From: Deltaproteobacteria bacterium RIFOXYA12_FULL_61_11 | Lineage (GTDB): Bacteria > Bdellovibrionota_F > JAHFAK01 > YA12-FULL-61-11 | Direction: 5' to 3' | Assembly: GCA_001799195.1 (NCBI GenBank) | Contig: MGSU01000002.1 | Span: 23,273-34,669 of the forward strand | Length of the DNA stretch: 11,397 nt | Shown: positions 7,369 to 11,397 of the stretch, one piece after another | Position numbering within the stretch: the first letter of the stretch is position 1 | Layout: the number at the start of each line of letters is the position of its first letter | Notes under the pieces: generated by a model | The model's database searches: none | Seen by the model: only the letters and a program-made list of their open reading frames with translations | What the model was told of the DNA's origin: nothing | Program-made: the position numbers and the translations under genes

Positions 7369-7384
7369 TGCAAGGGTGAGGCCA
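7369..7384 (-). promoter_or_regulatory. sigma-54 -24/-12 promoter candidate
   Basis: Read on the minus strand this is TGGCCTCACCCTTGCA: TGGC, correct spacing, then TTGCA. Both the near-invariant GG and GC dinucleotides are present, and 9 of 12 defined consensus positions match. The predicted start is near 7357, giving a leader of about 90 nt before the ATG at 7267, which has its own GGAGG. An AT-rich stretch with a small AATAT/ATATT repeat lies immediately upstream. This is the best sigma-54 match seen in the window. Confidence 0.6.
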
Positions 7385-7449
7385 AAATATTAGAAGATAT
7401 TACCTATTGAAAAAACTAGGCAATCGATGGTGAATTAACGCGTTGCGGT

Positions 7450-7482
7450 GCCGAAGGCGGAGGTGCCCGGTAGCGCTTCGGC
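7450..7482. repeat. 7-bp inverted repeat downstream of permease gene
   Basis: GCCGAAG (7450-7456) and CTTCGGC (7476-7482) are perfect inverted copies with a 19-nt spacer. They lie 10 nt past the permease stop codon and 66-98 bp upstream of the sigma-54 candidate at 7369-7384. It could be a weak terminator for the permease transcript, though the nearest U6 run is about 35 nt further on. It could equally be an activator site for the next gene. Confidence 0.35.
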
Positions 7483-7491
7483 TCCGATCCT

Positions 7492-8748
7492 TCACGCTTG
7501 CCAGACTGCGACTTGATACCCGGCTCGCTGGATGGTGGCTTCGAGCAGAGCCCGATCCAGGTTCTTGCCGTGTACCTCGACCCGGCCGGACGTGAGTTCG
7601 ATATCGACCTCCTGGATACCGGGCAGGGAGCCGACCTGCTGCCGGAGGTTCGCGACGCAGCGGTGGCAACTCATCCCGGTAACGGTGAGAACGAGTCTCT
7701 CGTTCGAGGGAGCGAGGAGCGAACTGCTCCTAGGAAAACGCACCCTGCGCAAGATTCTCAGACCGAGCAGATAGACCAGGAGTGCGAGGAGGAGCAGAGC
7801 GGAGAGGAGTGAGAGGAAGCCGGAGTGGTGGAGCCCTTGGTGGAGGTGCTGGACCTCGTTCGCTCGGGGGAGGATCCAATCGAAAGCAATTCCCAGAAGC
7901 AGACTCATGCCGGCCACGGTGCCGAGATAGATGGCGAGGATGCGTGGGCCGAGGACGCGACCGATGATGCCGAGGGTGGCGATATTGGTCGCAGGACCGG
8001 CCATGAGGAACACCAAGGCTGTGCCGGTGGGGAGGCCGGCGGCGACCAAAGCCGCTGCGATGGGCACCGAACTGGTGGTACAGACATAGAGGGGAATGGA
8101 GAGCAGCAGCACCAGGAGGAGGCCCGTGGGACCAGTTGCCCAGGTTGTTCCTGCCAGGAGCTGAGGTGGGAGCAGGGTGGTGATCGCCGCTGCCGCCAAT
8201 ACCCCGCCCAATAGCCAGAGGTCGATGGCTGCTAAGATATCGAACAGGGCATACCGCAGGGCTTCGAGCAGCTTTGGTATGCCACGGGAGTGGCTGCTGA
8301 CAGGAGGTAGTGGGCAGGACACTGGCAACTCCTGCGTCGAGTTGCCGCCGAACCGCTCGGCGAGCAGGCCGCCGAGCAGGCCCGTGACAAAGGCGGCGAA
8401 GACCTTGAACAAGGCGAAAGGCCAACCGAGGAAGGAAGCCGAGACCAGGATCGAATCCACGCCGGTCTGCGGGGTACTGATGAGGAAGCCTATCGCCGCT
8501 CCCCGCGAGGCCCCGGCGTTGCGCAGCCCCATGGCGGTGGGAACGACCCCGCAAGAGCAAAGGGGCATCGGAATACCCAACAGTACGGCGCGTAGGATGC
8601 TCGGCAATCCCGGACGGGAAAGGTTGGCCCTGATCAGGCTCGGCGGCAGGAGGACGTGAAGGAGTCCTGCCAGGAACAAACCGAGGAGCATCGGAGGGGC
8701 GAGTTCGAGCATGATACTCCAGGTGTTGAGTGCGTAGGCTTGCAGCAT
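7492..8748 (-). CDS. SO_0444/DUF318-type metal efflux permease with C-terminal HMA domain
   Basis: A 418-aa inner-membrane permease with about eight to ten hydrophobic segments in two halves. Half 1 carries PMPLCSCGVVP (60-70), with C64 and C66. Half 2 carries YVCTTSSVP (221-229) followed by ALVFLMAGPATN (244-255). This paired cysteine arrangement is typical of the SO_0444 Cu/Zn efflux group and related DUF318/ArsP permeases. A His-rich segment (H301, H303, H307, H308) precedes the last membrane segment. Residues about 352-416 form an HMA ferredoxin-like domain with GMSCHRC (358-364), a CxxC soft-metal site that could pass metal to the pore. The ATG at 8748 is preferred over an in-frame TTG at 8778 because GGAG/AGGG lies upstream. 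Substrate (Cu, Zn or another soft metal, perhaps As) is not decided. No metal regulator is adjacent. Confidence 0.87.
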   Translation of the reverse strand: MLQAYALNTWSIMLELAPPMLLGLFLAGLLHVLLPPSLIRANLSRPGLPSILRAVLLGIPMPLCSCGVVPTAMGLRNAGASRGAAIGFLISTPQTGVDSILVSASFLGWPFALFKVFAAFVTGLLGGLLAERFGGNSTQELPVSCPLPPVSSHSRGIPKLLEALRYALFDILAAIDLWLLGGVLAAAAITTLLPPQLLAGTTWATGPTGLLLVLLLSIPLYVCTTSSVPIAAALVAAGLPTGTALVFLMAGPATNIATLGIIGRVLGPRILAIYLGTVAGMSLLLGIAFDWILPRANEVQHLHQGLHHSGFLSLLSALLLLALLVYLLGLRILRRVRFPRSSSLLAPSNERLVLTVTGMSCHRCVANLRQQVGSLPGIQEVDIELTSGRVEVHGKNLDRALLEATIQRAGYQVAVWQA

Positions 8749-8948
8749 GGGTCGCCCTCTCCAGTGGTCGAGGGTCAACCATGGATAGTTGATCGGGGGG
8801 TGTCAAGGAGCAAGGGCGCAACCGGGTACTCGAGCACCGCGGAGGATCGGAGCAAACGCCTGCTGCTTGATCCTTCTCGTCCGCTGTGGCACTCTTCCCA
8901 GTCCAGGCCCTGTCATGGGAACAACCACGGTCATTGAGGAGACCAGTA

Positions 8949-11397
8949 ATGAAGCTTTTTTTCCTCCTTCCGCTCCTCGCGCTCTCGGCCTGTCAGTTGC
9001 CGGGAACCGAGACGACAACCCCTGTGCAACCCCAAGCCCCCTCGGGCTATGCCCAGCCCTTCGTCTTCGACGGAGAACCGGTGCGTTTCGCCGTGGACGA
9101 GGAGTGCTTCGATGAATGCAGAACGCATATCAATATCAGTGGATTGAGAACACAGGCCAATCTGGACTGTTCCCAATACGAAGAATACACCCCTCCCCAG
9201 ATGGTCGCCTGCGCGAACGACACCTACAATGCCCTCTATGATGGAGAGATCGAGGCTTGCCGTCACGAATGTAACCTTCCCGACGACAACGACGGTGGGA
9301 CGACCGGCGGCGGTGGGACGACCGGCGGCGGGACGACCGGCGGCGGTTGTGGCGTGGGCACTGTGGTCGGTTGTCTCTATTACAGTTGCACCATGAAGCT
9401 CGACGTTTTCTCCGGTGGTCAGCGCTGCATCGTGGCCGGTTTCTGTGACGAAGGGTATCCGAACACGGACCCATGTAATCGCGGTACCGAGGACGACGAT
9501 GACGACAATGCCGATGACGGTGAGGACGACAACGGCGGGAACGGCGATGATGGAAATGACGACGGCGGGAACGATAACGGCGGAAACGACGGTGACGGGG
9601 ACGACGATGGCGAAGACCCTCCGGCACCGATCCCGAACCCCTGCGCTGCTTACATCGGTCCTGGGACCGGCGAAGGCAACGGTCCGATCGACTTGGCGGG
9701 CAAGGGTTCCATCCAGTGCCAGAGTGGGTTCGTCCTCGGGGACACGCTCTATCAAGGCTACTGGCGCAGTAACGAAGGTTGGTCCAGGACCGTGCCGCTC
9801 CGCGATTGCCGACCGCAGTGGGCCGAAGCCTCGGTCTGGGCAGGCCCGATAGCGGTCGACGATCTACCGGGCAGCGGCGACATGCAAGCCCAGAGCGGGT
9901 ATGTGATCGGCCAGACCCTGCACCAGGGTTTCTGGCGGGGTAACAAGGGGTATGTGCGAGAGGTCCCCGTGGTCAATGGGGCGCCGGGTTGGGCTCAGGC
10001 TAAAGCTTGGTCCGCTCCTATCGAACTCGACGGTCTGCCCGGGACCGGCGAGGTGGAGAGCCTGACCGCCTATGTCCTCGGTACGACCCTGCACCAGGGG
10101 ATGTGGAGAGGAGGCCTTGGCTATATGAGGACCGTGCCGATCGTCGAGGGCGTGGTTACCTGGGCCGAAGCCTCGGTCTGGGGCGAACCGCTCCAACCCG
10201 ACAGCGTCATCGGTGTCGGCCAGATGCAATCCCAGAACGCCTTCCCCATCGGAGGTACCTTGCACCAGGGGTTCTGGCGCGGTGACCAGGGCTGGTACCG
10301 CACCGTGCCGATCGTCGCCGGGGTGGTCACGTGGACCGACGCCGGCTATTGGCACGGACCTATGACCTACGGTGGCGAGGAGACCCCGCCGGGGCTGCCC
10401 ACCTGCCTGACCGGTCTCGAATGCAGCGGAGATGCAGGTCTCGACGGGTACCTGCATCATTGCCTTGACGGTGATGGAAGCGAGAAGTTCTGTTGTGCCT
10501 TCGACAAGGTGCTCAACGAGGCTGACACGGCCTGCGTGGTTCCGGTCACCCTGCCGCTCTGTCCCGTGGGGCTAGCGTGTTCGGCCAATGCCGCACTCGC
10601 GGGTCAACAACACCACTGCGCGACTGCCGAGGGTGCAGAGCGTTTCTGTTGCGCCACGGGCATGGACCTCAATGAGGCCGGAACCGCTTGTATCGCCCCG
10701 CCGATCCTGCCGGACTGTCCGGGTGGCGTGCAATGCACGACGAACGTCGCTCTGCAGGCCCCGGCGTACCATTGTCTCAACGCCGCCGAACAGGAAGTCT
10801 ACTGCTGTGCCCTGGGCAAGGTCCTCGATGGCCTGACCTGCGTCGTGCCCTTGCCAAGCGCCGGTCTTGCCGGTAGCGGGACCATGCGTTCCCAGGACGG
10901 TTTCGTTCTCGGCACCACCCTGTACCAAGGGTATTGGCGTGGTACCCAGGGCTGGTCGCGCACCGTACCGATCGTCTCCGGTACCCCGAATTGGAACGGG
11001 GCCACGGCCTGGTCGGGCCCGATAGCCCTCACCGCGCTCGCCGGCACGGGCGATATCCAGAGCCAAGCAGCGTATGTCCTCGGCGGCAAGGTCTACCAGG
11101 GCTATTGGCGGGGCAACCAGGGGGATACCCGAGAGGTCCCGATCGTGAACAACGCGCCCGACTGGGCTCACGCGACTGCCTGGGCCGGTCCCATCGCCAT
11201 CACCGCCCTGCCCGGGAGCGGGGACATGCAAGCTCAGGCCTCGTATATACTGGGGGCCTCCTTGCAACAGAGTTACTGGCGCGGCGGGAAGGGGTATTAT
11301 CGCAGCGTGCCCATTGTCGACGGTGTGGTGAAATGGGCCGACGCCGGAGCCTGGTCCGCACCGCTCGAACTCACCACCCTGCCCGGCGCGGGCGAGA
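8949..11397 (+). CDS. large modular repeat lipoprotein (3' partial)
   Basis: The frame is open to the right edge (816 codons visible). Residues 1-15 are a lipoprotein signal peptide with lipobox LSAC and lipidated C15; +2 is Gln, compatible with outer-membrane sorting. GAGGAG lies 7 nt before the ATG. Domain order: N-terminal six-cysteine segment with twin CX3C (C53/C57, C104/C108, plus C74 and C88); Gly/Thr linker (114-133); second Cys-rich patch (C134-C176); Asp/Asn/Gly linker (181-222); four 57-residue repeats (249-476); three six-cysteine modules (486-631); three more 57-residue repeats (640-810); start of an eighth at 811. The 57-residue unit has LG-x4-QG[YF]WRG, then R-x-VP, then W-x2-A-x2-W. 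Four short beta strands per unit would suit a beta-propeller, but this is inference and I know no matching family. Likely a cell-surface binding protein. Confidence 0.88.
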   Translation, partial: MKLFFLLPLLALSACQLPGTETTTPVQPQAPSGYAQPFVFDGEPVRFAVDEECFDECRTHINISGLRTQANLDCSQYEEYTPPQMVACANDTYNALYDGEIEACRHECNLPDDNDGGTTGGGGTTGGGTTGGGCGVGTVVGCLYYSCTMKLDVFSGGQRCIVAGFCDEGYPNTDPCNRGTEDDDDDNADDGEDDNGGNGDDGNDDGGNDNGGNDGDGDDDGEDPPAPIPNPCAAYIGPGTGEGNGPIDLAGKGSIQCQSGFVLGDTLYQGYWRSNEGWSRTVPLRDCRPQWAEASVWAGPIAVDDLPGSGDMQAQSGYVIGQTLHQGFWRGNKGYVREVPVVNGAPGWAQAKAWSAPIELDGLPGTGEVESLTAYVLGTTLHQGMWRGGLGYMRTVPIVEGVVTWAEASVWGEPLQPDSVIGVGQMQSQNAFPIGGTLHQGFWRGDQGWYRTVPIVAGVVTWTDAGYWHGPMTYGGEETPPGLPTCLTGLECSGDAGLDGYLHHCLDGDGSEKFCCAFDKVLNEADTACVVPVTLPLCPVGLACSANAALAGQQHHCATAEGAERFCCATGMDLNEAGTACIAPPILPDCPGGVQCTTNVALQAPAYHCLNAAEQEVYCCALGKVLDGLTCVVPLPSAGLAGSGTMRSQDGFVLGTTLYQGYWRGTQGWSRTVPIVSGTPNWNGATAWSGPIALTALAGTGDIQSQAAYVLGGKVYQGYWRGNQGDTREVPIVNNAPDWAHATAWAGPIAITALPGSGDMQAQASYILGASLQQSYWRGGKGYYRSVPIVDGVVKWADAGAWSAPLELTTLPGAGE
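9297..9344 (+). repeat. three 15-bp repeats encoding a Gly-Thr-Thr-Gly linker
   Basis: GGGACGACCGGCGGC occurs three times (9297, 9315, 9330), the first two separated by GGT. They encode the Gly/Thr-rich linker after the first Cys-rich domain of the lipoprotein. Perfect short tandem copies like these can vary in number by slippage. Confidence 0.85.
9489..9614 (+). repeat. Asp/Asn/Gly low-complexity linker
   Basis: Residues 181-222 of the lipoprotein are almost entirely Asp, Asn, Gly and Glu, built from repeats of GAC/GAT/AAC/GGC codons. This is probably an extended acidic spacer, perhaps Ca2+-binding, between the N-terminal domains and the 57-residue repeats. It does not match the RTX nonapeptide spacing. 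Confidence 0.8.
9693..10376 (+). repeat. first block of four 57-residue (171-bp) repeats
   Basis: Units begin at L249, L306, L363 and V420 of the lipoprotein, with no length change between units. Shared positions include G at 3 and 5, LG or IG near 15-16, QG-x-WR at 21-25, VP at 34-35, W at 43, A at 46, W at 49 and P at 52. The first unit alone carries two cysteines (C257, C287). Confidence 0.93.
10404..10841 (+). repeat. three tandem six-cysteine modules
   Basis: Modules begin at C486, C538 and C590, spaced exactly 52 residues. Each follows C-x5-C-x12-C-x9-CC-x12-C; the last is shortened to x10 before the final cysteine. Hydrophobic/Pro linkers join them. The invariant pattern implies three disulfides per module. 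The array sits between two blocks of 57-residue repeats. Confidence 0.93.
10866..11397 (+). repeat. second block of 57-residue repeats, running off the window
   Basis: Units begin at L640, L697 and L754, and an eighth begins at L811 just before the edge. Period and key residues are the same as in the first block. Unit 5 is closest to unit 1 by eye (33 of 57 identical); unit 6 shares REVP with unit 2, and unit 7 shares GVV-x-W with units 3 and 4. Confidence 0.93.

Noticed and set aside
6530-7393. 287-residue plus-strand open frame rich in Val/Phe/Asp
   Set aside because: Antisense to the secreted repeat protein, whose signal peptide, periodic cysteines and C-terminal tail are coherent.
8809-8824. 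Sigma-54-like GG-N8-TTGCT reading toward the permease gene
   Set aside because: The -12 box is good, but the -24 box matches only at GG, so chance is likely.
8887-8902. TGGCAC word upstream of the lipoprotein gene
   Set aside because: A perfect -24 half, but no GC at the -12 position, so not called as a sigma-54 promoter.
9489-9614. Asp/Asn/Gly linker as RTX calcium repeats
   Set aside because: The GGxGxDxxx nonapeptide spacing is absent; it is low-complexity only.
8931-11267. Long minus-strand open frames with repeats (8931-9755, 9864-10460, 10572-11267)
   Set aside because: They are mirror images of the repeat lipoprotein on the plus strand, which has a lipobox, ribosome site and uninterrupted repeats through the right edge.

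Overview
This GC-rich window carries seven protein-coding genes in mostly single-gene units on alternating strands. No RNA genes, insertion sequences or CRISPR arrays were seen. Several traits point to a delta-proteobacterial-type Gram-negative (Myxococcota or a relative). These are a mosaic sigma-54 activator with TPRs, a large lipoprotein with acidic linkers, and a secreted protein ending in Cys + hydrophobic helix + Arg-Arg-Arg (MYXO-CTERM-like). This placement is inference from protein style only.

Layout. (1) 3-2963 (+): the C-terminal part of a very large sigma-54 enhancer-binding regulator, open at the left edge. (2) 2997-4055 (-): a sulfotransferase-like protein, convergent with the regulator across a hairpin. 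(3) 4056-4354: a divergent control region with an 8-bp inverted repeat and a sigma-54-like promoter. (4) 4355-4699 (+): a small secreted protein. (5) 4732-6114 (-): an acetyl-CoA hydrolase/4-hydroxybutyrate-type CoA-transferase. (6) 6407-7267 (-): a secreted protein with four exact 29-residue C-x11-C repeats, an acidic repeat region and a C-terminal sorting signal; a good sigma-54 promoter match lies about 100 bp upstream. (7) 7492-8748 (-): a two-cysteine permease of the SO_0444/DUF318 metal-efflux type with a fused C-terminal HMA domain. (8) 8949 to the right edge (+): a large modular lipoprotein with 57-residue repeats, exact in period, interrupted by three six-cysteine modules; it runs off the window.

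Working together. The genes do not form one pathway. The most coherent theme is envelope or extracellular proteins rich in cysteine and acidic repeats (items 4, 6, 8). At least two of these have sigma-54-like promoters in the same window as a sigma-54 activator. Whether that activator controls them is a hypothesis. The CoA-transferase (carbon metabolism), the permease (metal detoxification) and the sulfotransferase look like independent units. The strongest novelty candidates are the two repeat proteins (items 6 and 8), whose repeats I do not recognise as a named family.
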